Shown here: positions 43,101 to 51,782 of the stretch, piece by piece
Position numbering within the stretch: position 1 is the first letter of the stretch
Layout: the number at the start of each line of letters is the position of its first letter
NCBI GenBank assembly: GCA_015064185.1
Contig: SVSS01000006.1
Location: forward strand, 1-64,000
Source of the DNA: Oscillospiraceae bacterium
Lineage (GTDB): Bacteria > Bacillota > Clostridia > Oscillospirales > CAG-272
Reading direction: 5' to 3'
DNA length: 64,000 bases
The notes under the pieces: generated by a model
What the model saw: only the letters and a program-made list of their open reading frames with translations
Database searches by the model: none
Told to the model about the DNA's origin: nothing
Program-made: the position numbers and the translations under genes

Positions 43101-46083
43101 CGACAGCGGCATTGATCCAACCGCGACCGCCATCAAACGTACCGCCATCGATGGTAACTTTAGCGCCTGCATTTGCGAGGTTAAAGATGTAATCACCCTG
43201 CTGGTTGTCAAAGCTACCGCCGTGAATGATGAGCTGAGCATTTTCGCCGCCAACGTAGAACATGCTTACGTCTGCGGGATCTTGACCCTCAACCTCAACG
43301 TAGTTGCCGTAGAACTCACCGCCATCGATGGTTACAGTGGAGCCTGCGGCGGCGCTGGCATCCACAATGCTACCGCCTGCATAGAAGCGAAGCACAGTAT
43401 CAGGCGTAGCGGGCGTGAAGTTAACGATGCCTGCACCGTTGACGTTAACAATATTACCGGTGGAGTTAAGGAAGGTGCCGCCCTTGAGGTTAAGCGTGCC
43501 TGTCGTTACACTAAACACAACCGGTGCTTTGCCGAGGTAAAGGCCGCTGTTGACGTCAACTGTAGCACCTGCACCGTCTACTACGATAAACGAGCCGTCA
43601 ACCATAGCAAGATTGATCGTGCAGTTGTTCAGGATCAGCTTACCTGCCTCTACACGTGCAAACAACCCGTTTGCATCATATACCCAATCAGTCAAGGTAA
43701 CCGTAACGTTAGGATCCCTGATTACGAAAGGAAGCATTTCGGGAATGGTAGTGTACTCAACAAACAGGTTTGCATTATCACCCGTTGTAAAGAATACCTG
43801 TTTATCGGTTTCACTACGCAGTGCCTCGTAGTTGTTCTGAGGAGCAGTCAAGATATACTCGCGGAGCATTGCCTTATACTCAGCAAGCGTTCCCGAGAAG
43901 TTTTCGGTCATTTCATATACACTGGCTTCACCGGCGCCCCAACCGATCACGTAGTAGCGTGCGCCTGCAGCAAACCATTTGTCAGCCTTCAGGAAGTCCT
44001 GAAGCTTGGTGCTGTCAGCAGAGCCTGCGTCAAGGTAGAAGGTAATGTCGCCGGCAGCTGCAGGGGTAAGAAGAAAAGCATCATTGGTAACCTTAGTGTC
44101 CGCCAACACGGAACCGCCGGCAAGTCTGAAGGTTGCCTTAACAATGTTGATCTTACCGGCAACACCGTCAACGGTAGCGGTAAACAGGAACTTACCGCTG
44201 TTGGAAATATATGTGCCCTCGTTAACAGTCACAGTGCCACATGCAGCATTTTTAATGCTGACGATAGCGTTCTCTGCCGTAACAGAGGTGTTGGCACCCT
44301 TAAGGTCAACGGCTGCATTCTCACCGTTTACTACGATGAGAGGATTGTCGCCTGTTGCCACGATCGTTACGTTCTCAACGGTTACCTTACCGCCCTTCAG
44401 CTCTACAAGAGTGGTGGTTGCGTTGATCTCACAGTTGGTGAATACCAGGTTACCACCCTCAACAACAGCAAACAAGCCGTTTACATTGTAGCTGCCGCCA
44501 TTGATCGTAACGGTAACCTCGGGTTTTCTGATAACAAAGGAGGGCATTACACCAATATCAACAGACAGGTTTGCATTTTCACCCTTGGAGAAGAATATTT
44601 GCGTATTGGCATCTTTAGAATGGCGCAACGCCTCGTAAGCCGCGATAGGTGCCTTATACACCTCCCCACCAATCTTCGCCTTCCACTCCTCAAAGGTACC
44701 GGTAAAGTTTTCGGTGAATTCATACATGTTGGATGTGTCAACATTCCAAGCCGTAATGGTGAAATGCGCGCCTGCTGCGACCCAACCGTTTTCAATGAAG
44801 AATTTCTGGGTCGTTTCATCGTTGGCTGCTTTGTCACCAAGGAACACCTTAACGGAACCGGGAGCAACAGCCCCGCCGTTGTCGGGTAACGTAGTGGGCA
44901 ACGTAATACCGTCCGAATCGGTTGCAGCCTTCTTCTTCACGATCTGAGAGCCCCCTGACAGGTGGAATGCACCGCCATAGATTTTGACAACGGGAGCAAA
45001 GTTGCTGGCCGAGTTTATCAAGATGGCCTGACCGCTGTTGGCAGTAAAGGTACCGCCGTAAATGTTAATAACGTGCGCCGCCTTGGCGCCGTTTATGAAG
45101 AAGCGGTAAGCCGATGTAAAGGTACCGCCGTAAATGTTCCACTCACCGGGAAGGTTTTTGTCCCATTTTTCCAAGTGGGTAATTACGTGGATCTGGGGCT
45201 GAGGGCCGTTATCCTGCGTGCCGATATAAAATTTGTTGTTGTTGCCGCGCGTTATAGCAAACATATCGGCCTCGATCTTGGTGTTTCCAACAATCGTAAA
45301 GGTGGCTGGATTCGCTGCGGAGTCATGCTTGAACATCAAGCCGGTGGTCTTAAGGGTGGAATTCTCCACGCGGATCTCACCGTTGATAACGTAGAGGAAG
45401 CCTACGCTCGCCGCCTGCTTAGCCTCAAGCGTGGAGTTCTTGATGGTAACTGTATTTCTTTTGGTGATTGCAACGCTGTTGCCCGGTTCAATTATATCAT
45501 TCGAACTGAACATGATGCTTTGCGCTTTGTGCTCGGACGTCATTACACAGTCCTCAATCGTGATCGTTGTACCGCTTACGTTCTTCTCGCCCTTAATCTT
45601 CGTGGCGTTGACGATGTCACCGGTATGGCCTTCGGCAATGACGTTTTTCACCGTAAGGGTAACCTCGTCCTCATCCATGAGGAACAAGCCGGAAACACGG
45701 GTTGTAGCGGGCGCGATCATGTTATCCTCAAGGGTCAGGTTTTTAATCGTTGCAACCATGCCCGCTTTTTTAAAGTTAAACATGAAGCCCGAACGAACCG
45801 TGGAGCTGAACGTCATAGTGTGACCGTTACCGTCGATGATAACGTTAGCGTTCAAATCAAGCGTTTCGTTCAGCGTTACGTCTGCATCAAGACGGATCGT
45901 ATCAGCCTCACCGGCCTGTACGACTGCATACGCAGCTTTGAAATTGGGGTGCTCGGATACGACAGTTTCGCCGTTCAGAGCCACATAGGGTGCTGCTTCA
46001 GAGGCGGAGGACACGAGCATTGCCATAACGAACAATGTCAGAATCATTGCCACCAAGAGAAGCATCTTAAACTGTTTTCTCAT
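40174..46083 (-). CDS. Giant secreted right-handed beta-helix surface protein
   Basis: The 1,969-residue protein has a signal peptide (MRKQFKMLLLVAMILTLFVM onward, cleavage near SSASEA). Most of it is short repeats of the type TINGGTF, TITGGTF and TIEGGTF, which build parallel beta-helices like those of adhesins and polysaccharide lyases. A 270-290-residue module occurs twice (about residues 365-650 and 651-930). The last 250 residues form a distinct domain (YGTLIFPTKYLPDGWQDG, ITASLVNIKDANHTLDITGI) also seen in other gut clostridial secreted proteins. No LPXTG or S-layer anchor is visible. AAAAGGAG fixes the start. A role in adhesion or glycan contact is inference. Confidence 0.85.
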   Translation of the reverse strand: MRKQFKMLLLVAMILTLFVMAMLVSSASEAAPYVALNGETVVSEHPNFKAAYAVVQAGEADTIRLDADVTLNETLDLNANVIIDGNGHTMTFSSTVRSGFMFNFKKAGMVATIKNLTLEDNMIAPATTRVSGLFLMDEDEVTLTVKNVIAEGHTGDIVNATKIKGEKNVSGTTITIEDCVMTSEHKAQSIMFSSNDIIEPGNSVAITKRNTVTIKNSTLEAKQAASVGFLYVINGEIRVENSTLKTTGLMFKHDSAANPATFTIVGNTKIEADMFAITRGNNNKFYIGTQDNGPQPQIHVITHLEKWDKNLPGEWNIYGGTFTSAYRFFINGAKAAHVINIYGGTFTANSGQAILINSASNFAPVVKIYGGAFHLSGGSQIVKKKAATDSDGITLPTTLPDNGGAVAPGSVKVFLGDKAANDETTQKFFIENGWVAAGAHFTITAWNVDTSNMYEFTENFTGTFEEWKAKIGGEVYKAPIAAYEALRHSKDANTQIFFSKGENANLSVDIGVMPSFVIRKPEVTVTINGGSYNVNGLFAVVEGGNLVFTNCEINATTTLVELKGGKVTVENVTIVATGDNPLIVVNGENAAVDLKGANTSVTAENAIVSIKNAACGTVTVNEGTYISNSGKFLFTATVDGVAGKINIVKATFRLAGGSVLADTKVTNDAFLLTPAAAGDITFYLDAGSADSTKLQDFLKADKWFAAGARYYVIGWGAGEASVYEMTENFSGTLAEYKAMLREYILTAPQNNYEALRSETDKQVFFTTGDNANLFVEYTTIPEMLPFVIRDPNVTVTLTDWVYDANGLFARVEAGKLILNNCTINLAMVDGSFIVVDGAGATVDVNSGLYLGKAPVVFSVTTGTLNLKGGTFLNSTGNIVNVNGAGIVNFTPATPDTVLRFYAGGSIVDASAAAGSTVTIDGGEFYGNYVEVEGQDPADVSMFYVGGENAQLIIHGGSFDNQQGDYIFNLANAGAKVTIDGGTFDGGRGWINAAVAGTVEVKANADAEKNPVFKDTNKTAGSAYINVDGGATVVLYVGTYTAGKNEYHMLYVKSGVLRVAGGIYTGSLFYATADSEIKVIGGNFTAKGKDAILFDFDGTLTANNLAILLDQEGSAGNPTFTVTDNAYIFNTSMDAATTSTLLTNANITVAGYAKVGLTFTGTEATDLTFASEADVKILLDKYVANGTLTLEGTVPTFKIKGKVNITVNGGTWNYGSDYLFNIVDGGATVTITGGTFNSVGGGVLYLGGKVASTVVIGNPTDARQAPRFNVTNGVAFIYNDAEDSKITIKNGSFTGNDITGFVGFRLADRAEVVVDGGTFTINKGSAVDKDGKVENNSALFYASKAGTTITINNGTFKAARIIYFTKSGTLTINDGSFSSNAFSIDSSYMIHSKGDGSIFNINGGTFRGNLYTTAIVLVNASANAQLNIKGGNFSKGLTWVYVKGPHTVTFDKLEGGTGPVFEGLNDGVGADMSGGSPSNKTPKGLLFESGELVGNFKAGTFKLLPADQCALFMLSEGTFTFEEGVVAQASYQMFRVEGTFDGTVTINGGTYTGIYIANMFYFAADKAQTEEPFLQGKYVINGGTFNAEDSSTLFHIGSLDDKIEMVIKGGNFSSKEVRLAFFTAASAMKFTIEGGTFTTTAPRMFYLEENTEPLVIKGGEFILAEKSGNKADDGIIYAVSKKHSKVSIQGGTFVDERTGNNQTFIKFAPYGVVEFAGPFKIYTAEQKTNFYYDNDDNSKSVPFTQTKATYNEKEYYVCVAYYNQNAPVVQNVPALRPVMGAEGLTFTASVSAEVATHLATLGTVSYGTLIFPTKYLPDGWQDGTDFLTELKAYATENNVSESSVYAMVDAVNGLATAEDGSLTITASLVNIKDANHTLDITGIAYAKVTAEDGTVTYYYASHLSAGVTNNMRTAVKTALCDDLQPTALDNGLHVYCYASIMKSNSFSRYSTPFQHSVKKYLAEADRVPQW

Positions 46084-46174
46084 AGTTTTTCTCCTTTTCT
46101 CATATTGCGGAAGCTCCGCCAATTTTGTTCGATTTGTGAACACTACGTGCACAAATTGAAAAAGGTACAAGTTC

Positions 46175-46203
46175 ATTATACATATTATTTCATTATCAGT
46201 CAA
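46175..46203 (-). promoter_or_regulatory. Strong sigma-A promoter of the beta-helix protein gene
   Basis: On the minus strand TTGACT (46198-46203) and TATAAT (46175-46180) are 17 bases apart, about 90 bases before the start codon. The 46084-46534 gap otherwise contains only the terminator at 46374-46403 and AT-rich DNA. Confidence 0.85.
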
Positions 46204-46373
46204 TGCCCACATTCATTTTTCTCATTTTTTAACAAAAAAAGCAGCATTAAATCGTGCAGTTTGACAACAGATGTTTTCTTACCGTATAATTTTATAAATC
46301 AAGCTCTTTAGATAGCAGAAAAAACAACCCAAAAAGCACCTAAAAAGAGCAAATAAAACCACCGAAAAGGAAT

Positions 46374-46403
46374 AAAAAAAAGCCCTCTCTTGCCGAGAGG
46401 GCT
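46374..46403 (-). terminator. Terminator downstream of rnhA
   Basis: The stem AGCCCTCT/AGAGGGCT is followed by T8 on the minus strand, about 130 bases past the rnhA stop. Confidence 0.85.
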
Positions 46404-46534
46404 TGGTTTTGTGCGATTTTTAATTTATAAATATTCGCAAATTCAGTATAGTTTTACACTTGACACTACAAAGCTCCACAGCTGTGCTTTGGAGCCTGAG
46501 CATCGATACGCACCGTATTGCGAAAAAAGCACCG

Positions 46535-46978
46535 TCACTCACTCGCAAAACTATCCGCAAAGGCGGTTGCCAGCCGATCGCAACGCTCGTTATAGGGATG
46601 CCCCGCGTGCCCACGTACCCACTTGAAGGTAACATCATGCTTTTTGAGAAGCCCCAAGAGCTGCTCCCAAAGATCAGCATTCAGCGCAGGGCTTTTATCT
46701 GCCTTGCGCCAGCCGCGTGCGCGCCAACCCTCTGCCCAGCCGTTGCTCACCGCCTCCACCACATAGCGAGAGTCGGAGGTCAGCGTCACCTCACAGGGCT
46801 CGCGCAATGCCGCAAGCGCCGCAATCACGCCGCAAAGCTCCATACGGTTGTTGGTGGTATGCGCTTCGCCCCCCGAAAGCTCCTTTTCATGTCCGCCGTA
46901 CACAAGGATCGCCCCCCAACCGCCACGGCCGGGGTTGCCTCTGCAGGCGCCGTCTGTGTAAATATCAACGTGCTTCAT
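46535..46978 (-). CDS. rnhA: Ribonuclease HI
   Basis: This 147-residue enzyme cleaves the RNA strand of RNA-DNA hybrids. The catalytic carboxylates are visible in [11 protein letters not shown] (Asp), NNRMELCGV (Glu), TSDSRYVV (Asp) and NERCDRLA (Asp), with the basic-protrusion segment [12 protein letters not shown]. The length equals E. coli RNase HI. It overlaps the regulator gene upstream by 4 bp and ends the metal-homeostasis operon. Confidence 0.95.
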   Translation of the reverse strand: MKHVDIYTDGACRGNPGRGGWGAILVYGGHEKELSGGEAHTTNNRMELCGVIAALAALREPCEVTLTSDSRYVVEAVSNGWAEGWRARGWRKADKSPALNADLWEQLLGLLKKHDVTFKWVRGHAGHPYNERCDRLATAFADSFASE

Positions 46979-47352
46979 GCTTCACTCTTCATTTTCGCAA
47001 GAAACGCCTTCAGGCAGGAAACCGTTTCTTCACTGAGATCGTGCTCGATCTTGCAGGCATCCTCAAGCGCGGTGTCGTGAGAAACGCCGATCGCCATAAG
47101 CGCCTGTGCAAGCAAGCAGTGCCTTTCGTACATACGCTGTGCCACGGCAAGCCCCTTTTCTGTCAGGGCAAGCCCGCCCTCATCGGTTGCGGTAACAAAC
47201 CCGCTTGCTCTGAGCTCGCGCAGCATCACACTAACAGTAGGACGGGAAAATCCAAGCGCCGCGCAAAGATCCACTGCACGCACCTTACTTTTTTGGCTTG
47301 AAAGAATCAAGATCTGTTCAAGATAATTCTCGCCCGATTCATGAATTGCCAC
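46975..47352 (-). CDS. DtxR/MntR-family metal-dependent regulator
   Basis: The 125-residue protein has an N-terminal winged helix ([20 protein letters not shown]). The metal-binding dimer domain has likely ligands in [13 protein letters not shown] and [10 protein letters not shown], at the positions used by MntR for manganese. The C-terminal SH3-like domain of DtxR is absent, as in MntR. Asn replaces one of the usual N-terminal acidic ligands. It lies 24 bases after a CNNM/CorC-type gene, which suggests it responds to a divalent metal moved by those proteins. Confidence 0.85.
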   Translation of the reverse strand: MAIHESGENYLEQILILSSQKSKVRAVDLCAALGFSRPTVSVMLRELRASGFVTATDEGGLALTEKGLAVAQRMYERHCLLAQALMAIGVSHDTALEDACKIEHDLSEETVSCLKAFLAKMKSEA

Positions 47353-47376
47353 GACGCTCCCCTCCTTGCGTTTTGT

Positions 47377-48687
47377 TTACAGCTCTTCCCCGTCCTCATC
47401 CTTCGGCTGAGGCTTGACAAAGAGTGTAAGCTTTGTTACACGCTCCTCATCCATAGCCGAAACGATGACAAACAGGTTTTCGTAGGCGAAGCTGTCGCCC
47501 ACGTGCGGGTTTGCCTCCAGCATTTCAACCGCCCAACCACCCATGGTGGTATATTCACAGCTGAAATCCTCGGGGCATTTGAAGTCTACCTCATCAAAGC
47601 AGTCCTCTATGTTCATTTCGCCCGATACCTCATAGGTGTTTTCACCCGTGGGGTAGCATTCAGTCACAATAACGTCGGTATCATCCCAAATGTCGCCTAC
47701 CAGCTCCTCAAGGATATCCTCCATGGTTACCACACCAAGGGTACCGCCAAACTCGTCAATCACGATAGCCAAATGCATCTTTTGCTCACGCAAGCGTGCA
47801 AGGGCTGCCGGCAGCTTCATGGTCTTGTGAAATTTCAAAGGCTTCATCAGGAGCTCGCGCACATTGGGGGTCTGCCCACCCACGCACGCCTTATAGTAGC
47901 GATTGAGCGACATCACGCCAATGATGTTATCAACGCTGTCCTCATACACAGGGATACGCGAGAACTGCGCCGCATCAGATACCAGTGCATGCAAGGCATC
48001 TTGATCGTCAACATCAAACGCCGTCATATTAATGCGGGGCGTCATGATCTTTTCCACAGTGATATCATGGAATTCGAGCGCGGATTGCAAAAGCTCACCC
48101 TGATCCTCGTCGATCACGCCCTCCTCCTCGATCGTTTCAATGATCGAGGAAAGCTCCTCCTCAGTCACTGTCGGGTCGCTGTCGCTGCGATCCTTGCCCC
48201 AGAGCTTGCGCAATACAAACAAAAGTGCCATTACGATCGCCACGATAGGGCTGACAAGCACGGTAAGCACACGCGTGGGAATCGCCACAATACGCGCCAC
48301 CACGTCAGCGTGCTGCTTGGCAAGCACCTTAGGCACGATCTCACCGCAAATGAGGATCACAACAGTAACAAGCAGCGTTGCAATAAAGGAAGCAACGCCC
48401 GCATTTTGGGGGAATAAATTCATTACGATCAGTGTTGTACACGTGGATACCGCAATGTTTGCTAAGTTATTGCCTACCAGAATGGTAGACAGAGAAATGG
48501 TAAAGTTTTCGGCTATCTTATGCGCAACACTCGCCGTGCGAGAGCCTTCCTCAGCGGCACGACGCAGGCGCATCTTGTTTGCCGTATTAAAAGCAATTTC
48601 AGATGCCGAGAAATAAGCGGAAAGGCACACCATGACAAAAATAACAACGTATGCCCACCACATTTTAGCAAAATGCTCTGCCATCAT
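47377..48687 (-). CDS. CNNM/CorC-family divalent-metal transport protein (second paralogue)
   Basis: The 436-residue protein has an N-terminal DUF21 (CNNM) membrane domain of three or four helices (SAYFSASEIAFNTANKMRLR). Two CBS domains follow (SRIPVYEDSVDNIIGVM, LAIVIDEFGGTLGVVTMEDI), then the C-terminal CorC_HlyC domain (TMGGWAVEMLE). Relatives export magnesium or cobalt with sodium and bind ATP at the CBS pair. It overlaps the upstream paralogue by 4 bp and ends with an acidic DEDGEEL tail. Confidence 0.9.
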   Translation of the reverse strand: MMAEHFAKMWWAYVVIFVMVCLSAYFSASEIAFNTANKMRLRRAAEEGSRTASVAHKIAENFTISLSTILVGNNLANIAVSTCTTLIVMNLFPQNAGVASFIATLLVTVVILICGEIVPKVLAKQHADVVARIVAIPTRVLTVLVSPIVAIVMALLFVLRKLWGKDRSDSDPTVTEEELSSIIETIEEEGVIDEDQGELLQSALEFHDITVEKIMTPRINMTAFDVDDQDALHALVSDAAQFSRIPVYEDSVDNIIGVMSLNRYYKACVGGQTPNVRELLMKPLKFHKTMKLPAALARLREQKMHLAIVIDEFGGTLGVVTMEDILEELVGDIWDDTDVIVTECYPTGENTYEVSGEMNIEDCFDEVDFKCPEDFSCEYTTMGGWAVEMLEANPHVGDSFAYENLFVIVSAMDEERVTKLTLFVKPQPKDEDGEEL

Positions 48688-50012
48688 GCCTCAACCTCCT
48701 TTTCGGTGGCTGCGGCAGCTCTTGCCGCCAGCTCCTCCTCATCAAGCACGTGCACAAAGGTGCGCACGGGGCGCTGATTTTCTACCGTTTCAACGGTAAA
48801 TTCGAGGTCGTCCACCACAAAGCTTTCTTCCTCCTTGGGAAGTCTGCCAAGGGTTTCAAGCATCAGGGAAAGCAAGGGCTTTGTCGCCAATGCCTTTGGT
48901 GCTTCAGAAAGACCGATACGCTCGTAAAGCGTACCGACAAGCATGTGCGTATTTACAAGGTAACGGTTGCCGCCCAGCGTCTGGAAGTTCTGGTCAACCA
49001 CGTCCTCTTCGTCAAAGATCTCACCCACCAATTCCTCAAGGATATCCTCAATGGTGACAAGACCCGTGATCTTCTTGTTTTTATCACGAACAAGTGCCAT
49101 ATGGTTTTTGTGTTGACGCATATCGGTCAAGAGATCGTCGATCTTAGCGTCCTCCGTCACAAAAAAGGGCTTTGACAGCATCGAGCGCACCGTCGTCTTC
49201 GGATTGCGGTGATATTCCGCCAGGAAGCGGCGCACGTGCAACGTGCCGATGATGCGATTCACATCCCCTGCATAAACGGGGATACGCGAATAGTTGGTTC
49301 CCTTAATGACGGCAAGCACCTCCTCAGTGCCGGCGGCGACGTTAAGCATCTCAATATCGCGTGCCATCGTCATAATATCCGCCACAACAGTATCGCCAAA
49401 TTCAAGCGCGGACTTCAGCATATCGCCCTGCTCCTCATCCACAACGCCCTCCTCCTCGACTGTATCAAGGATCTCCATTAACTCATCCTCGGTAATAGAG
49501 GGCTCGGCTTCCTTTTTGGCAAATGCCTTTGATGCCGCAGTGGAGATCAAGCCAAAAAAGCCGGAAATAGGGGAAAGCACACGCATCAAAAAGCGAAGCG
49601 AGCTTTGGAAGAACAGCGAAACGCTCTGGCTTCGGTCATTGGCAAAGCTTTTGGGAATCATTTCGCTGAGCAAAAAGATCACCGCCGTGCTCGCCACACT
49701 GCACGCAATAGAGAAGCCGAAGGAATTAATATCCACGCCCTTAGGCTCAAAAAGATTGGTAGCAATCAAAGTCGCCACCGATGCAGCAGCAATTTTCGTT
49801 ACGTTGTTGCCGACCAAAAGCGTTGTAAGCGCCTTGTCAAATCTGTTAAGCACCCACAAAACACCACGTGCGCGCTTGTTCCCGTCATCTGCGAGGGCCT
49901 TTATCTTAATTCTGTTGACCGCCGAGAACGAGCTCTCGGTTGCCGCAAAATAAGCGCCACCCACCACACAAATTGCAAACACAATCCATAAGGGTACTGT
50001 ACTACTGTCCAT
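48684..50012 (-). CDS. CNNM/CorC-family divalent-metal transport protein (first paralogue)
   Basis: This 442-residue protein has the same architecture as its downstream neighbour: a DUF21 membrane domain (GGAYFAATESSFSAVNRIKI), two CBS domains (YSRIPVYAGDVNRIIGTL, KKITGLVTIEDILEELVGEI) and a CorC_HlyC domain. The two are clearly tandem duplicates that have diverged. Such pairs may form heterodimers. It is the first gene of the operon, behind a perfect consensus promoter and AAAAGGAG. Confidence 0.9.
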   Translation of the reverse strand: MDSSTVPLWIVFAICVVGGAYFAATESSFSAVNRIKIKALADDGNKRARGVLWVLNRFDKALTTLLVGNNVTKIAAASVATLIATNLFEPKGVDINSFGFSIACSVASTAVIFLLSEMIPKSFANDRSQSVSLFFQSSLRFLMRVLSPISGFFGLISTAASKAFAKKEAEPSITEDELMEILDTVEEEGVVDEEQGDMLKSALEFGDTVVADIMTMARDIEMLNVAAGTEEVLAVIKGTNYSRIPVYAGDVNRIIGTLHVRRFLAEYHRNPKTTVRSMLSKPFFVTEDAKIDDLLTDMRQHKNHMALVRDKNKKITGLVTIEDILEELVGEIFDEEDVVDQNFQTLGGNRYLVNTHMLVGTLYERIGLSEAPKALATKPLLSLMLETLGRLPKEEESFVVDDLEFTVETVENQRPVRTFVHVLDEEELAARAAAATEKEVEA

Positions 50013-50061
50013 GAAGAAAAACCAACTCCTTTTAGTTTTAATTTGAAAGTGTTTAAAAAGT

Positions 50062-50090
50062 ATTATAACATATATAAATCATTTTGTCAA
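50062..50090 (-). promoter_or_regulatory. Perfect consensus sigma-A promoter of the CorC-MntR-rnhA operon
   Basis: On the minus strand TTGACA (50085-50090) and TATAAT (50062-50067) are 17 bases apart, with an AT-rich spacer. Confidence 0.92.
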
Positions 50091-50123
50091 GGTGCACCGA
50101 CACATCGGTATCATCCACTCGCA

Positions 50124-50497
50124 AATCACAACCACCCGTCAAACGGGTGGTTTGCACTAGGGCTAAAAGCCCAATAGTACCAGCCAGCGGCTCAAGCCGC
50201 TGGCTTTTGCTTTCAAAAGCCGTCTGCAAAAATGCCTTCTCCTTGAGGAGAAGGTGGCAGCCGAAGGCTGACGGATGAGGTGTAGCGCGAAGCGCGTTTG
50301 TGCGGCTCGTTGCAAAACTCGAACACGCCGCTATGGCGGCTACACCTCACCACCCGCTACGCGGGAGCCTCTCCTCAAGGAGAAGCCTTATGTAACGATA
50401 CACTCTATACAAAAGGGGTATAACCCATTGTTCACCACCCGCATAGCGGGTGGTTGTCTGTTTCGCACTTCGTGCGGGGGTGCCTGAAGGCACTAAA
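50124..50497. repeat. 374-bp hairpin-rich interspersed repeat, copy 2
   Basis: This is the second copy of the element at 39697-40070, in the same orientation and about 98 percent identical. In the stem near its left end it reads CCAGCGG/CCGCTGG, where copy 1 keeps pairing through G-T wobbles. Like copy 1 it ends next to the terminator of a minus-strand gene. The 50013-50536 gap holds only the promoter, this element and that terminator. Confidence 0.88.
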
Positions 50498-50502
50498 ACG
50501 AA

Positions 50503-50530
50503 GGTGCAACACGCACACTGCCGTTGCACC
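50503..50530 (-). terminator. Terminator of the J-domain/membrane protein cluster
   Basis: The stem GGTGCAAC/GTTGCACC lies just past the minus-strand gene ending at 50537. A T-rich stretch follows on both sides. Confidence 0.7.
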
Positions 50531-50536
50531 CTTTTC

Positions 50537-51076
50537 TTAATCCTCTCGTAAAAAGCGAAATCTACCTCGAAGGCGAAGCATATAAGCCGTGATCAGACGC
50601 GTGAGCGCCACGTCATAAACCGCAAAAACAGCATTCAGCGGCAACAAGAGCAGGATATACCAAGCCTTCCATTCGACGGTATACAGCATAAGCACCTTTA
50701 CCGATACCAGCACGATCACCACCGCCGCAACATTAAAAGCTAAAATTTTTAGAAGCCACGATGCCGCACGGGAAAGATATCCCTCAAGCAGCACCTTTAG
50801 GATGGGGTAATATCCTGCAAACAGCAAATACACCAGCGCCGGCGTCTTGCTCGGCAACAGCAAGAGCGCCAGCACCGAGGTTACAAGATAGATAAGCAGA
50901 GGGTATTTCCCCTTTAGCTCTATCACGGCAAATACGACCGTGAGTGAGGCAACGGCTGCCATGGTGAGATCAAGCACCTCAACAAAAGCCCCAAATGCGA
51001 GAAAAATCACACCAAGTGCCGCCAAAACAGCAGATGTGGTGAGATATCTCGTTGCTTTTCTTCTGCGTGTTGCCAT
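50537..51076 (-). CDS. Polytopic membrane protein of unknown function
   Basis: The 179-residue protein has five or six hydrophobic helices and a basic N-terminus (MATRRRKATRYL). Segments such as KYPLLIYLVTSVLALLLLPS and PALVYLLFAGYYPILKVLLE recall substrate-binding membrane subunits of the ECF type, but no firm family is recognised. It starts one base after the stop of the J-domain gene and has no ribosome site of its own, so it is probably translationally coupled. A longer frame to 51130 would overlap that gene. Confidence 0.65.
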   Translation of the reverse strand: MATRRRKATRYLTTSAVLAALGVIFLAFGAFVEVLDLTMAAVASLTVVFAVIELKGKYPLLIYLVTSVLALLLLPSKTPALVYLLFAGYYPILKVLLEGYLSRAASWLLKILAFNVAAVVIVLVSVKVLMLYTVEWKAWYILLLLPLNAVFAVYDVALTRLITAYMLRLRGRFRFLRED

Positions 51077-51077
51077 A

Positions 51078-51782
51078 TCAGCAGCAGGGGATAAGATCGC
51101 CGCCCATGCACTCACAGCAGCAATCAGCACAGATCAGCGTGGTGCACATATCGCAGCCACCATCGCCCTCGGAGGTACGGTAGCCCCTGCCAAAGCCGCC
51201 CGCCTTTTGGTGCATTCTCTCTTTGAACTGCCAATACTCGTTATTGGTAGGCTCCATGCGGTAGGCCGTTTCAAAGGAACGCTGTGCATCCACATAAAAG
51301 CCCTTATGAAGCTGGATGCACCCGAGCAAAAAGACCCATTCGGCGCCTCTGTCCGCTTGCTCTACCTCATCAAGCAAGCGCTCCGCTTCACGAATGTTGC
51401 CGCCGTTAATATAGTTTCTAATGGCTGTGAACTTTGCCTTTGCATCGGCGGAGTAGCTTTGCGAGTGATAGTTGGTGCCACCACCCATATTCTGCCCGTA
51501 GCCGCGCTCTTTGCCACCCGACTGTGTATTACCCGCGGACGTGTAGCCGGATTTCGGCTCCTCGTAATAATTTCCACCGCTCGCAGCCTCCTCACGCATG
51601 CGCGTGATCTCCTCGTAAGCCGCATTGATCTCCTTCATCTTCTCGTTTGCGAGATCTGCAAGATCAGAGTCGCTGTAACGGTCAGGATGGTATTTGCGCA
51701 CCAGCTCGCGGTACGCCTTTTTGATCTCTTCATCATCGGCGCTGGGCGACACACCAAGCACCTTGTAGGGATTATTACTCAC
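51078..51782 (-). CDS. J-domain protein with cysteine-rich C-terminus
   Basis: The 234-residue protein starts with a J-domain (residues about 4-65). Its HPD motif is in YHPDRYSD, which stimulates DnaK ATPase. A Gly/Tyr/Ser-rich linker follows, then a TPR-like helical repeat ([40 protein letters not shown]). The tail is [19 protein letters not shown] plus a final Cys pair. The zinc-finger domain of true DnaJ is absent. It overlaps the DUF5685 gene by 8 bp. Substrate and role are unknown. Confidence 0.85.
   Translation of the reverse strand: MSNNPYKVLGVSPSADDEEIKKAYRELVRKYHPDRYSDSDLADLANEKMKEINAAYEEITRMREEAASGGNYYEEPKSGYTSAGNTQSGGKERGYGQNMGGGTNYHSQSYSADAKAKFTAIRNYINGGNIREAERLLDEVEQADRGAEWVFLLGCIQLHKGFYVDAQRSFETAYRMEPTNNEYWQFKERMHQKAGGFGRGYRTSEGDGGCDMCTTLICADCCCECMGGDLIPCC

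Noticed and set aside
42943-44889. 648-codon plus-strand open frame opposite the beta-helix gene, and other long antisense frames (40222-41613, 44962-46311)
   Set aside because: They mirror the repetitive codon pattern of the real gene, lack ribosome sites and look like no protein family; the minus-strand frame has a signal peptide, promoter and terminator.
40174-46083. Many short repeats that could suggest a CRISPR array or tandem DNA repeats
   Set aside because: They are degenerate, in-frame GGTF-type protein repeats without constant spacing or spacers. No CRISPR array or cas gene is present in the window.
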